Shown here piece by piece: positions 52,584-61,530 of a stretch of DNA of 64,000 bases (the first letter of the stretch is position 1; each line of letters begins with the position of its first letter). Where the stretch lies: assembly GCA_034189085.1 (NCBI GenBank), contig JAXHVH010000002.1, forward strand, positions 51,677 through 115,676, written 5' to 3'. The notes below the pieces were generated by a model. It did not search any database and had not been told where the DNA came from. It saw only the letters and a program-made list of their open reading frames with translations. This stretch comes from M55B129 sp034189085. Its GTDB lineage: Bacteria > Bacillota > Dethiobacteria > DTU022. Position numbers and translations under genes: made by a program.

Positions 52584-52670
52584 GGAGAGGTACCCAAGTT
52601 GGCCAAAGGGGGCAGACTGTAAATCTGCTGGCGTTCGCCTTCACTGGTTCAAATCCAGTCCTCTCCACCA
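52584..52670 (+). tRNA. tRNA-Tyr (GTA)
   Basis: This class II tRNA of 87 bases has a long variable arm, acceptor GGAGAGG/CCTCTCC, encoded CCA end and anticodon GTA within CAGACTGTAAATCTG. Confidence 0.95.
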
Positions 52671-52675
52671 TATAA

Positions 52676-52751
52676 GGGCCATTAGCTCAGTTGGTAGAGC
52701 ACCTGACTTTTAATCAGGGTGTCGCAGGTTCGATTCCTGCATGGCTCACCA
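52676..52751 (+). tRNA. tRNA-Lys (TTT)
   Basis: The 76-base cloverleaf has acceptor GGGCCAT, encoded CCA (52749-52751) and anticodon TTT in CTGACTTTTAATCAG. It is the last gene of the tRNA operon. Confidence 0.95.
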
Positions 52752-52763
52752 CCCAAACAGAGG

Positions 52764-52792
52764 AACGGCAGGGTTGAAACCCTGCCGTTTTT
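52764..52792 (+). terminator. Terminator of the tRNA operon
   Basis: AACGGCAGGGTT (52764-52775) pairs exactly with 52778-52789 and is followed by TTTTT. It also faces the end of the Cys-rich gene on the other strand. Confidence 0.85.
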
Positions 52793-52795
52793 GTA

Positions 52796-52993
52796 TTAAG
52801 GCTGTTTTGCCGCATTATACCTTTTCTTTCCTTCAGATCCGGGGTAATAATACTGGCATCCCTGGCAAATCTCTTTTACTGCATTTTGATCCCAAAATGA
52901 TAGCTCGCATACACCATTGCATAATTGACAGAGTGTTTTTTGACGTTTGCAGTAATGCACGACACAGCTGTTCAGGTAGATAACGTCTCCCAT
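52796..52993 (-). CDS. Cysteine-rich small protein of unknown function
   Basis: The 65-residue protein has seven cysteines in the pattern C-x4-C-x6-C-x2-C-x3-C...C-x2-C, suggesting metal binding, possibly zinc or an iron-sulfur cluster. GGGGGTGAT lies six bases before the ATG, so translation is likely. It lies 25 bases downstream of the PfkB kinase gene. I do not recognise the family. Confidence 0.65.
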   Translation of the reverse strand: MGDVIYLNSCVVHYCKRQKTLCQLCNGVCELSFWDQNAVKEICQGCQYYYPGSEGKKRYNAAKQP

Positions 52994-53018
52994 GGATCAT
53001 CACCCCCTTTTTTTAAAA

Positions 53019-53969
53019 TCATTTTTTAGATATATTTTCTTTTTTAAACAGCTTGGTTAGATTGGGGCAGTTATTTTCCGCTGAGCTGATAGTCCAGGAA
53101 GCCACTTTCATACCAATTGTAACCGCTTTTCCCAGGGACAGACGGTGTATTAAGCCACTGACTGTCCCGGAAAAAAAAGCATCTCCAGCACCACTTGTAT
53201 CAACAACATCAACTTTTTCAGCCGGCAAATAACCGGTTATCGAGTACTTTTGATCAAAATAGATGGAACCACGCTCGCCAAGAGTAACCACGCTGTACCG
53301 AGATCCCAGGGCAGTGAGAAAAAATTTTTCGGTTAAAATTTCCTGGATATCTTTTATCGCCAACCCTTCAACTTTTCTGTTCATCAGGGCTTCTGCTTCA
53401 TACACGTTGCAGATGAAACATTCCAGCTGTTGAAGCATTTCCGGTTTTTTGAGAATTATATCAAGGTTTCCCGGAATACCGTAAACCGGTTTATCAAGTC
53501 GCCTGCATAAATTCAAAACAAATCCGTTAATTTTTTCATTCAAATCCAGTTCCAAAATAATGTGAGATAACTGTTTGAATAGATCTTCTCCGCAGTCGTA
53601 AATATGTTGCTCCAGAATAAAAAGGTCGGGCATTTGTGAAATTGAACCGGCCAGTTCCCCTTTTTCATCAATTATGGCCATCCATAAACCCATCCCGTTT
53701 TTAACAACCTGTTTTATCAGCGAAGTATCGATAGCTTTTTTATGCAGCCGCTGCAAAACTTCATCACCCAGGGCTGTCCGGTCCACGGTGGAAATCATTT
53801 TTACAGGATGTCCCAAACATGAAAGATTCTCAGCTACATTCCTACCCACTCCACCGTGAACAAAACTTATTTCACCAAGGTTTCTACCATCGGCTTTATA
53901 ATTGTTCCTGGCAAAGCCCTTGCAATCAACAAAAACAGTCCCGATTACACCTATATTTTCCTTAACCAA
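53019..53969 (-). CDS. PfkB-family carbohydrate kinase (pseudouridine kinase-like)
   Basis: This 316-residue ribokinase-fold enzyme has the substrate-side motif GGVGRNVAENLSCLG and the C-terminal catalytic DTSGAGDAFFSGTV. The NVAEN form is common in pseudouridine and nucleoside kinases of the family, so a C-nucleoside or ribose-like substrate is plausible; no pseudouridine glycosidase is adjacent. The start is TTG at 53969 with GGAGAA. Confidence 0.82.
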   Translation of the reverse strand: MVKENIGVIGTVFVDCKGFARNNYKADGRNLGEISFVHGGVGRNVAENLSCLGHPVKMISTVDRTALGDEVLQRLHKKAIDTSLIKQVVKNGMGLWMAIIDEKGELAGSISQMPDLFILEQHIYDCGEDLFKQLSHIILELDLNEKINGFVLNLCRRLDKPVYGIPGNLDIILKKPEMLQQLECFICNVYEAEALMNRKVEGLAIKDIQEILTEKFFLTALGSRYSVVTLGERGSIYFDQKYSITGYLPAEKVDVVDTSGAGDAFFSGTVSGLIHRLSLGKAVTIGMKVASWTISSAENNCPNLTKLFKKENISKK

Positions 53970-54013
53970 CCCTGTGTTCTCCTTTCCCCTGCAGGGCAGC
54001 CTTTTTTTGACAT

Positions 54014-54166
54014 TTATTCCCTGGCAAACTGAATTATTTCATTCACAATAATGTTTGAAAATATTCTGTGATTACCGATTATATCAACCATCGACGGGAG
54101 ACGCGAGCCGTGTGCTTCTGTAGTTCCCATGGGAATGATGACAATATTTATTTTTCCCCCAATCAC
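54014..54166 (-). pseudogene. Fragment resembling the N-terminus of a creatininase-family amidohydrolase
   Basis: In this 465-base gap a 50-codon frame (GTG 54166 to TAA 54014) contains IVIIPMGTTEAHGSRLP, close to the creatininase-family motif LPVGSTEQHGPHLP with its metal-binding Glu and His. The frame then drifts and stops, while the family is about 240 residues. No good ribosome site is seen. It is best read as a gene remnant, and the similarity is short. Confidence 0.4.
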
Positions 54167-54263
54167 TGGACCTGTTTGCAGGTCATCTCACCTAAATAAT
54201 TCAAATTCAATTTAAAACATCCTTTCTCATTTTCCTAAAATATAATAACATCTTGTTTCTATT

Positions 54264-54306
54264 TTAAACAAGTTGCGGTGGGCTAACCCCACCGCAACTT
54301 GTTTAA
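54264..54306. terminator. Perfect 19-bp hairpin downstream of the CoA-transferase genes
   Basis: TTAAACAAGTTGCGGTGGG (54264-54282) is exactly complementary to 54288-54306 with a five-base loop. AT ends on both sides make it a good bidirectional terminator for the gctAB operon, which ends 128 bases away. Confidence 0.7.
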
Positions 54307-54433
54307 CAGGCCGTTTATATTTTTACAGATCCTCTTTAATTCCTGAAACTATCTCCTGTCTCGATCATTTCTGCATGAACTTGATATTTCTAAAATGGAT
54401 TCATTACGATTAATCCCATATTTTTTACTGTAA

Positions 54434-55201
54434 TTAAATGTATATCCCGGTAGGATCGATTACCTTTCTAAGTAGATGTAGTTCTTCTTCGGTGGGAGCC
54501 CTGGTCTCAGGTACCTGTGAACCCATCAACAACTTAAACCCCGTATTTTCGATGATATCGTCCAGTTCCACTCCTGGATGGATTGAAAGCAACTTCATCC
54601 TGCCGCTTTTTTTATCAAAACCCATGACCGCCTTGTCAGTGATTATCCTGGATGGGCCGCCTCCTTTTAACCCTACTTTTCCTCTCAGGTTGCCTTCCCC
54701 TATATAGCCGGGCGAGGTATTAAACTGAACAGATGCCTGCAGTTTACGTTTGTCATGGCGCATAATTATTATTATATTTTTAGCCAGTGAAGCAATATCG
54801 TTACCTCCACCACTGCCGGTAAAATGCCTGAAGCTGTTGCTCGAAGTGGCAGCAAGTGTTGAATTAAGATTACCATACTGATCTACTTCCAGCGCTCCCA
54901 GAAAACCCACATCAACTTTCCCCCGGTGAAGAATACTTCCCAGAGTGCCAATAAAGGAATTAAAATGCTTTGCTTTGTACCACATCCGTGGATCGGCCAT
55001 ACCCATCGCCGGATCAACTGGTGAAGGATCTATTACTCCCTGTTCATTGATCATGCAAAGATTAGGAGCATGAGTATTCTGGGCCAAAATAGCAGCGATC
55101 TGAGGTAGGCCTATTCCTACTACCACATTCTGGCCGTCAAGAAGTTCTTTTGAACCGGCTGCCGCCATTATCTCGCCCATTGTAAAATTATGTTCAGACA
55201 T
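54434..55201 (-). CDS. CoA-transferase subunit B (GctB/IpdB-like)
   Basis: This 255-residue beta subunit of a class I heteromeric CoA-transferase resembles glutaconate CoA-transferase B. The VVVGIGLPQIAA start, the INEQGVID segment at the place of the catalytic Glu, and SPGYIGEGNLRG fit. IpdB-type ring-opening hydrolases look similar, so transfer versus hydrolysis is open. ATG 55201 follows GAGGAG; it lies 17 bases after subunit A. The substrate is unknown; it is part of the catabolic island. Confidence 0.85.
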   Translation of the reverse strand: MSEHNFTMGEIMAAAGSKELLDGQNVVVGIGLPQIAAILAQNTHAPNLCMINEQGVIDPSPVDPAMGMADPRMWYKAKHFNSFIGTLGSILHRGKVDVGFLGALEVDQYGNLNSTLAATSSNSFRHFTGSGGGNDIASLAKNIIIIMRHDKRKLQASVQFNTSPGYIGEGNLRGKVGLKGGGPSRIITDKAVMGFDKKSGRMKLLSIHPGVELDDIIENTGFKLLMGSQVPETRAPTEEELHLLRKVIDPTGIYI

Positions 55202-55218
55202 GAATCTTCTCCTCAGCA

Positions 55219-56124
55219 TTAATATTTTTTCAAGGGATCCGCTTTCAAACTGATCATCTTATTTAACCCGCCGACTTTTTCAAGATAAGCTGAAAAATTG
55301 CCTGTTTCTCTCACATATCGATCCAGATATTCATCCATCCCCTGTTCTGTCCTGGCCGATGCAACATATTCAGTTAAATGGTCATAATCATAATCGTAAG
55401 AGCCATAGAGGGAAGTCGGGTGAGCGCCATAAGGTTGATGAACAACAATATCCACCCGGCAGGCGGGAATACGGACCTCTTCAACCAGGTAAGGGGTAAG
55501 CTCAGTTGGGATAATTTCATCAGCAATGATAACAATCTTATCTGCCGCTTTAGCGGCATCTTCGTCCCAGCGTGGCCCGTTAATAATGGCGTTTCCTTCA
55601 CAATCTGCTTTTTGAACGTGGATAAAAGCGAAATCGGGCTGCAGGGTTTTGAGCAATACCATTTTTTCTCTGCTGAAAGGACATTCAGTAACTTTAACTT
55701 CCGGTTTTTCCTTTTTTAATAACGATTCTAAAAGATCGGAACCGAGAAGGGATTGAATGGGAATACAGGGCAGGCCAAGAGAACCGCCCATAAATCGCAT
55801 GGCCATCGATAAGCCGCTGAATTCATCAACTTCAATTGTTGCCTGTTCAATAGCCCTGTTTATATTCAGCAGAGGGCCAAAACGATCAAGCGATCCTCCT
55901 CCATAAATATATCGTTTTACCAGCCCGGCACCCACCAGCAGATCAACATCCATTCCTCCTATGCACTGGGAGAGAGTAAGATCTTTTTTATTTTGACGAA
56001 TCAGTTCGTGAGCTCCAGCTGTAGCATTGCGAGCAATAGTAAAACCGCTTAAAGCAAGATGTGCTCCATCAGGAACAATGGCTACAGCTTCGCTGATAGA
56101 CTTGATTTTGTTTAAACCCGTCAT
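55219..56124 (-). CDS. CoA-transferase subunit A (GctA/IpdA-like)
   Basis: This 301-residue alpha subunit pairs with the next gene. The ALSGFTIARNATAGAHELIR start, YIYGGGSLDRFGP and the conserved IHVQKADCEGNAIINGP segment match the glutaconate CoA-transferase/IpdA family. It would activate a carboxylate as its CoA ester, or act on a CoA ester of a ring-derived acid. It lies in one operon with ridA-like, nitroreductase and V4R-like genes. Confidence 0.86.
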   Translation of the reverse strand: MTGLNKIKSISEAVAIVPDGAHLALSGFTIARNATAGAHELIRQNKKDLTLSQCIGGMDVDLLVGAGLVKRYIYGGGSLDRFGPLLNINRAIEQATIEVDEFSGLSMAMRFMGGSLGLPCIPIQSLLGSDLLESLLKKEKPEVKVTECPFSREKMVLLKTLQPDFAFIHVQKADCEGNAIINGPRWDEDAAKAADKIVIIADEIIPTELTPYLVEEVRIPACRVDIVVHQPYGAHPTSLYGSYDYDYDHLTEYVASARTEQGMDEYLDRYVRETGNFSAYLEKVGGLNKMISLKADPLKKY

Positions 56125-56159
56125 CTGGCATAAAACCCCCTTCGCTTTTTAGATCAAGA

Positions 56160-56600
56160 TTAATCACTCTTCATCATGCAAATTGTTGCTGTGCATTCAT
56201 CCTGATCTATGTCAACATTGACCAGTTCACTGTATTTCCCAATGAGGTTGTCTATAAAATGCATCACTATATTGGCACAGGGGCAATTGATGATCTTTAT
56301 GTTGCTGTCCAGGAGTTGTTTTTCCGTCTCCAGGTGGACACAGGATTTGAATTTTACCTTTAAAACAAAATCTTCCTGCTCAAAAGTAGCATCGCTGATC
56401 AGTTCTTCCTTTTTAAGAATATCAATCACTGCCGTGACGGTACAGCCAATATCATCTTTTGTCAGCTTGTCTGCATATTTATCAACAAAATATTCTACCC
56501 CCACCAGCGTTGTTCTGTACTTGGCGCCGGTTCCGTGTTCTTCCCACAGAACATCAGTCAGGTCTTTTATTATACTGTTCAAGTATGCTGTGTTCGCCAT
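56160..56600 (-). CDS. Small V4R-like cysteine protein, function unknown
   Basis: The 146-residue protein has a C-terminal pattern CPC...ECTATIC reminiscent of V4R (4-vinyl reductase/hydrocarbon-binding) domains, which bind small molecules or metals next to a CP-x-C element. The match is tentative. ATG 56600 lies ten bases after AAGGAG. Its place between the nitroreductase and CoA-transferase suggests an accessory or sensor role in the same pathway. Confidence 0.6.
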   Translation of the reverse strand: MANTAYLNSIIKDLTDVLWEEHGTGAKYRTTLVGVEYFVDKYADKLTKDDIGCTVTAVIDILKKEELISDATFEQEDFVLKVKFKSCVHLETEKQLLDSNIKIINCPCANIVMHFIDNLIGKYSELVNVDIDQDECTATICMMKSD

Positions 56601-56614
56601 TTTGCTCAATCTCC

Positions 56615-57292
56615 TTACTCTTTAAAATAGGGGGTGCCCATCTTGTTTTCAAAAGTGATCTCTTTCAATTCCAGGCGCGGTCTTGGATTGGGCAGCCTTT
56701 CCATATGGCCAATGGGTATTATGCTGATCACTTTGTAATCTTTGGTCACACCAAGCAGCTTGTTAACTTCAATTTCGTCTCTTATATCGGTGCAGGGTGC
56801 AATTACCCACGTCGCACCGAGACCAAGGGCCGAAACCATTATGAGCATGTTTTCTATCGCGGCGGCATTATCGAGTTGAACATCCCAGACATCTTTTTTA
56901 CCAACCACCGCTATGACAACAGGAGCGGTGCTCACAAAGCGAGATACATTCCCGCTCATTAATTTTTCAAAAGCCTTTTTTTTCTTTTCTTCATCCTGTA
57001 GCCCGGAAAATCTTTTGTGCAATCTTTTCGAAACAAACTCTCCAGTAAAACGCCTTGCACTGCCGTATCCGGATATCTCTCCTAATTTTTTAATAATTTC
57101 TTTATCCTTGATAATAACAAAGCGCCATCCCTGTGAATTTTCACCTGATGGCGCCCATCTGGCTGCTTCAACGATCATTTTTAAATCTTCTTCTGAAACA
57201 GGTTCGTCAGTAAATCTGCGCACACTGCGCCTTTTATAAATGATATCCATAACCAGATCCCGGATTTCCGTCGATCCTTGTTTATCGGTCAT
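56615..57292 (-). CDS. Nitroreductase-family FMN oxidoreductase
   Basis: The 225-residue protein has the FMN-binding start RRSVRRFTDEPV, APSGENSQGWRFVII and a C-terminal PIGHMERLPNPRPRL. Members reduce nitroaromatics, quinones, enones or iodotyrosine. The physiological substrate here is probably an intermediate of the neighbouring pathway. ATG is preceded by GAGGAG; the next gene starts 14 bases after its stop. Confidence 0.88.
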   Translation of the reverse strand: MTDKQGSTEIRDLVMDIIYKRRSVRRFTDEPVSEEDLKMIVEAARWAPSGENSQGWRFVIIKDKEIIKKLGEISGYGSARRFTGEFVSKRLHKRFSGLQDEEKKKKAFEKLMSGNVSRFVSTAPVVIAVVGKKDVWDVQLDNAAAIENMLIMVSALGLGATWVIAPCTDIRDEIEVNKLLGVTKDYKVISIIPIGHMERLPNPRPRLELKEITFENKMGTPYFKE

Positions 57293-57418
57293 CAGCTATC
57301 AACTCCTCAATGCTGACCTTATATTTATTTACCAGTAAAATGTATTTTCAGGTAATAAGGGTATGGCAGCTTGTCTATCTGTCTGCTATATCACATGTAA
57401 TATGCTGTCTCTTTTTAA

Positions 57419-57892
57419 TTACTCCTCACCCGGAATAAACGCTTCCGCTTCAATTTCGAGTAAAGCATCAGGCGGGCAAAGTGCTGTTACAGCCATTGTT
57501 GTGATAATAGGCATCTTATCCGGACTGTAAAACATGTTGCGTACCCGCTCAACCACCGGGAAATAATTGATGTCGCAGAGCAATATGCGCAGGGAGATTA
57601 AATCATCCATTGTTCCCCCGGCATCTTCGACCATTTTTTTTATATTGGTAAAAATATGATAAGTCTGGGCGGCTGCTTTTTCTTCCCTGAAATGGGCTCC
57701 CAGATTTTCATCTACCCTTAATTTTTTGCGTCCCTCTTCGTCGATGTCCTTGTAACCGGTCACCATGGTTCTGTCTTCAAACATTGCTACCTGGCCGGCA
57801 ATAAAGAGAAACGGACCTACCTTAACCATGTTCGCACATGTGCTGGGATGCGATACAGCTGTTTTTGGCTTAATTATTTCTTTTTTCCACAT
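57419..57892 (-). CDS. RidA-like (YjgF/UK114) protein lacking the catalytic arginine
   Basis: The 157-residue Rid-family trimer subunit has FLFIAGQVA, an insertion around residues 45-70, and LLEIEAEAF at the end. The arginine that canonical RidA uses for imine hydrolysis (position before the TT/ST segment) is Ile here (KMPIITTMAV), so classic enamine deamination is unlikely. Such Rid paralogues often serve single catabolic pathways. It is first in its operon, divergent from the PucR gene. Confidence 0.82.
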   Translation of the reverse strand: MWKKEIIKPKTAVSHPSTCANMVKVGPFLFIAGQVAMFEDRTMVTGYKDIDEEGRKKLRVDENLGAHFREEKAAAQTYHIFTNIKKMVEDAGGTMDDLISLRILLCDINYFPVVERVRNMFYSPDKMPIITTMAVTALCPPDALLEIEAEAFIPGEE

Positions 57893-58006
57893 ATTACTAT
57901 CCCCTTTCTGAAAACTAAATCTTTTTTTTAATTATAAGCCATTGATCTTATCCTGTCTTCTGTAAATCATTAAAATAAACTGCTTTATTTTTGTACGATT
58001 CGTCTA

Positions 58007-58012
58007 TATAAT
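58007..58012 (+). promoter_or_regulatory. Putative -10 for the PucR-type regulator
   Basis: TATAAT at 58007-58012 with a weak TTTATT 17 bases upstream lies about 50 bases before the start, in the 168-base divergent region shared with the ridA-like gene. Confidence 0.4.
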
Positions 58013-58060
58013 GTTAAGGATGGTAAATCGATGCACTGAATTGCTCGGGAGTGAGTTAAT

Positions 58061-59644
58061 ATGCAAATAAGCATGTCCATGGTTGCTTACAACTTAAAGC
58101 ATTACAGCCTTGAGGAATACATTTCCGATGATGAAAAACCTGTCCTCAAAAGTGTAAAACTGCTCAAAAAAAGTATGCGCAGTTCTGAACCAAACTGCGT
58201 CTATGTGGGAAAATGTAACAGTATTTCCCATTTACTACCTGGTGATATGCTTTTTAACCTCATTTCCATTGGACGTAATAAACATACCCTGACCCTGCAA
58301 GAAAACCCCAGGTGCAATCTCATTATCGTTGAAAATGAATGTGAGATATCTTTGTTATTAAACGAGATCCAGGATATCTTTGACTCTTACAGAGACTGGT
58401 CCGATAAAATGCATGATGCGTTAATTAAAGAAAAAGGCCTGCAGTACATAATCGATGCCAGCTACCATATTTTTAATAATCCCATTTACATAATTGACTC
58501 ATCATTCCGCACCCTGGCCTATACTAAAGAAGTAGGAGCAGATGAAATCGATTCATTGTGGAAAAGCATTGTAGAAGAAGGACACACAGATATTGCAACT
58601 GTTAATGCCATGAAAGAAAACGATGCCCTGAACTGGCTTAACAGCTGCTGGGACCCGATCATTAATAGTTCACCCATATTTTCTCACCCGCGGATCAATG
58701 CCAATATCATGAACGGTTCAAAAAAAATCGGGACTATGATTGTGATCGGCGCATTCACACCTTTGGAAAAAGCTCACCTGCATATGGCTCGATATCTGAG
58801 CAGCATTATTTTTCTTGCTTTACAAAGGGATCACATCTATCAAAATACGCGCGGAGAAATTTATAACTACTTTTTTGCCGATCTTCTGGAAGGCAAAAAT
58901 TTAAAGAGAAAATTTATCCGTTACCAGCTAAAATTTTTAGATTGGACCATTGATGATCATTATTTTGTGGTTAAGGTTAAAGCAGATGAGCATGATTTAT
59001 TAAACAACACCCTCGATTTTATTGCTCGCCAGCTTGAAAATATGTGCAGCGAATGCCGCTCGATCATATATTCTGACAATATTGTTTTAATTATAAATAT
59101 CCGGGATTTGGATCGTCTGGATGAAGAATACCTTGGCAAAATGGAGCAATTCTTGAGTAAAAGCAATTTAACGGCAGGACTCAGTTTATGCTGCAGTGAT
59201 ATTTTTGAAATAAGGGATTACTATCTTCAGGCATCCATAACAATTGATCTCGCTCAACTTTTGAAAAAAAACGACAATCTTTCAAAATACGAAGATTATG
59301 TTATCTATCATCTTATTCACAACGCTGCCGCGAATTTGGACCTGGTCAAGTTTTGTCATCCTGCAATTCAGCAGTTGCTTGACTATGACATGGAAAATAA
59401 AAGTGATTTTTACAATACACTACGGGTTTTCATTACCAATGATCGGAACCTTGTCAAATCTGCAGAGGCACTGTTTATTCACCGCAATACCCTCGTTTAC
59501 CGTATCAATAGAATTACCGATCTGACCGGCATTGATTTAAACTACGAAAATGTAAAAAAACACATCCTTTTATCCTACGATATATACGACTATCTTGGGC
59601 TGGCTCACAACCGTCAAAGGGCAAATATTGTGCAATATAAATAA
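58061..59644 (+). CDS. PucR-family transcriptional regulator
   Basis: The 527-residue protein has an N-terminal PucR-type sensory region, a central GAF/GGDEF-like segment with LILINIRDLDRLDEE, and a C-terminal PucR helix-turn-helix (SAEALFIHRNTLVYRINRI, about residues 470-490). Family members control purine, amino-acid or amine catabolism in response to metabolites. GGGAGTGA precedes ATG 58061. It is the only regulator in the island and lies between two minus-strand operons, which it probably controls. Confidence 0.88.
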   Translation: MQISMSMVAYNLKHYSLEEYISDDEKPVLKSVKLLKKSMRSSEPNCVYVGKCNSISHLLPGDMLFNLISIGRNKHTLTLQENPRCNLIIVENECEISLLLNEIQDIFDSYRDWSDKMHDALIKEKGLQYIIDASYHIFNNPIYIIDSSFRTLAYTKEVGADEIDSLWKSIVEEGHTDIATVNAMKENDALNWLNSCWDPIINSSPIFSHPRINANIMNGSKKIGTMIVIGAFTPLEKAHLHMARYLSSIIFLALQRDHIYQNTRGEIYNYFFADLLEGKNLKRKFIRYQLKFLDWTIDDHYFVVKVKADEHDLLNNTLDFIARQLENMCSECRSIIYSDNIVLIINIRDLDRLDEEYLGKMEQFLSKSNLTAGLSLCCSDIFEIRDYYLQASITIDLAQLLKKNDNLSKYEDYVIYHLIHNAAANLDLVKFCHPAIQQLLDYDMENKSDFYNTLRVFITNDRNLVKSAEALFIHRNTLVYRINRITDLTGIDLNYENVKKHILLSYDIYDYLGLAHNRQRANIVQYK

Positions 59645-59645
59645 C

Positions 59646-59672
59646 GCCCCGCCAGTATTTTTCGGTCGGGGC
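59646..59672. terminator. Hairpin between converging regulator and ThDP-enzyme genes
   Basis: GCCCCG (59646-59651) pairs with CGGGGC (59667-59672) around an AT-rich loop, two bases after the pucR-type stop. It may serve both convergent units. Confidence 0.6.
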
Positions 59673-59733
59673 AATTCTTACCATTGTCAATCTGCTGTCA
59701 AAATTGTCATCTTCACAGGCTAAATGTGAAGTT

Positions 59734-61407
59734 TTAAAAATCCTTCGGATCTATCATCACTTCAAGCAAGAATGGCTCATTTTTTGCCAGCGCTCTTTCG
59801 ATAGCCGGTTGAATTTCAGATAGTCGATCAATCCTTTCCGCATCCATGCCAAAACTACCAGCCATTAAGCAGTAATCAATTTCTGAAATGTTAGTACCCG
59901 GGAAATCATCATGCTCTCCTGTATCTCCTCTGTAATGGAGCAACCCTTTCCGTATGGCGGCATAACCGACATTATTTATAACTAAAAAGACAACCGGTAT
60001 TCTGTATTTAACCGTTACCCAGAGACTCTGTACCCCAAATAGCAGACATCCGTCACCGGTTATACAGATTACTTTACGTTCAGGAGCACCACATTTCACT
60101 CCTACTGCAGCACCCGTTCCCCAACCAAGGCTGCCACAGGCCTGTCCGTAATAACTTAACTCGTTATGCCGCTCAAGGTACTCCACAAGGTGAAAGTCTG
60201 AAGTCGGCGTATCCACGACAGCTGTGGTTTTCTCATCCATAACTTTGGAAATGCTTTCCACCAGACTTATGACCTGGATCTTTTCTTTCGTTTTTGCTTC
60301 CTCTATCTTTTTGTTTATCTCTTCACTTCTCTGTGCCTGCAATTGAGAAACTTTCCGTTTTCTCGTTTCCACCTTCCCGCCGCCGTCACCTGCCATTCCA
60401 ATTTTCGCCAGCAGCATTTCCACTGTTTCTTTTGTATTACCGCAGAGAGCAACATCAGCTCGATAAAGCTTGTCGATCTCGGTTAAATCACTGTGCTGGT
60501 GTATCAGACTGGCACCATTTGGAATCATCGGCTCAACCGGCAGGGTAAATTCCGCAAAGAGCTTTGCCCCCAGGGCTAAAATAACATCCGCTTTACGGAC
60601 TGCCGGATTGTCAGGCTCATAAGGCCCAAGGTAATGATCATTACCTGTGGAGTATCCATTATTATAAAAACTCCACTTTGACTCGCAGCAGACCCCCGCT
60701 CCCAGCAGTTCAGCCAGCTTCTCCACGTGGTTGATGCAATTATCCCGGCCTACACCCGAACCGGCAATGATCAAGGGAAACCTGCTTTTTTTTAACAGGT
60801 TTACAGCTTTAACAACATCTTTTTCAGCCGGTGATATTCTGTAATCTATATTTGAAACAGGTATAGGATAGGGATAACCTGCGCTAATCGGTAATTCAAG
60901 AATGTCCTGGGGAATGACCAAAAGCGTCGGGCCTGCAGGGGGTTTAATGGCCATTTGAAAAGCGCGGTTCAAGTCTTCTGCCAGTTCATTGGGCCGCAGC
61001 ACCATCCAATCCCATTTTGTATACTGCTTAACCATTTCCTGTTCATGCATCGTTGAAGTTATCCCTCCGTGTGATAGAAGAGAACGCGGTTTTATAACGT
61101 TGATGACCACTATTGGTGAATGACTCATCTTTGCCGAATAAATCTGGCTGACACCATTTGCCAATCCCACATTGGCATGCAGCATAACTACCTGCGGTTT
61201 GCCTGTTACTCTGCTATGCCCGTCCGCTGCCGCAACCGCCGGTCCCTCGAAAGGGAAAAGGATGAAATCCATACTATCGTTTTTTAACGCATTTACAATA
61301 ATTGACGTTTCGGTAGTGCCGGGGCAACTATAAATATGGGAGATTTCTCTTTTTTTCAGTATGTCGGCAACAAGGCTGCCGCCATTTGGTTCAACTTTAT
61401 CTATCAT
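59734..61407 (-). CDS. Thiamine-diphosphate-dependent decarboxylase/lyase
   Basis: This 557-residue ThDP enzyme is of the acetolactate synthase/benzoylformate decarboxylase superfamily. The N-terminal PYR domain carries the activating Glu in PFEGPAVAAADG, a central TPP_M domain follows, and the C-terminal PP domain has the GDG...NN diphosphate motif (ITGDGCLLFG to LVINN). No FAD-site preference is evident, so decarboxylation of a 2-oxo acid or C-C lyase chemistry is likely. ATG 61407 follows GGAGG. It lies 123 bases downstream of the corrinoid gene. Confidence 0.88.
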   Translation of the reverse strand: MIDKVEPNGGSLVADILKKREISHIYSCPGTTETSIIVNALKNDSMDFILFPFEGPAVAAADGHSRVTGKPQVVMLHANVGLANGVSQIYSAKMSHSPIVVINVIKPRSLLSHGGITSTMHEQEMVKQYTKWDWMVLRPNELAEDLNRAFQMAIKPPAGPTLLVIPQDILELPISAGYPYPIPVSNIDYRISPAEKDVVKAVNLLKKSRFPLIIAGSGVGRDNCINHVEKLAELLGAGVCCESKWSFYNNGYSTGNDHYLGPYEPDNPAVRKADVILALGAKLFAEFTLPVEPMIPNGASLIHQHSDLTEIDKLYRADVALCGNTKETVEMLLAKIGMAGDGGGKVETRKRKVSQLQAQRSEEINKKIEEAKTKEKIQVISLVESISKVMDEKTTAVVDTPTSDFHLVEYLERHNELSYYGQACGSLGWGTGAAVGVKCGAPERKVICITGDGCLLFGVQSLWVTVKYRIPVVFLVINNVGYAAIRKGLLHYRGDTGEHDDFPGTNISEIDYCLMAGSFGMDAERIDRLSEIQPAIERALAKNEPFLLEVMIDPKDF

Positions 61408-61530
61408 TTTCTCCTCCAAGCTACCTGATAATCTACGTTCTACAAACAATAATATTTCAACGACGCTTCATGGTTCGTGCAAAATTTACAATGCAGCTTA
61501 TCATTGTTATTTTCAACTGTTAAATGATTA

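Noticed and set aside
53969..54433. Possible riboswitch in the gap downstream of gctAB
   Set aside because: The only strong structure is the simple 19-bp hairpin, which fits a terminator.
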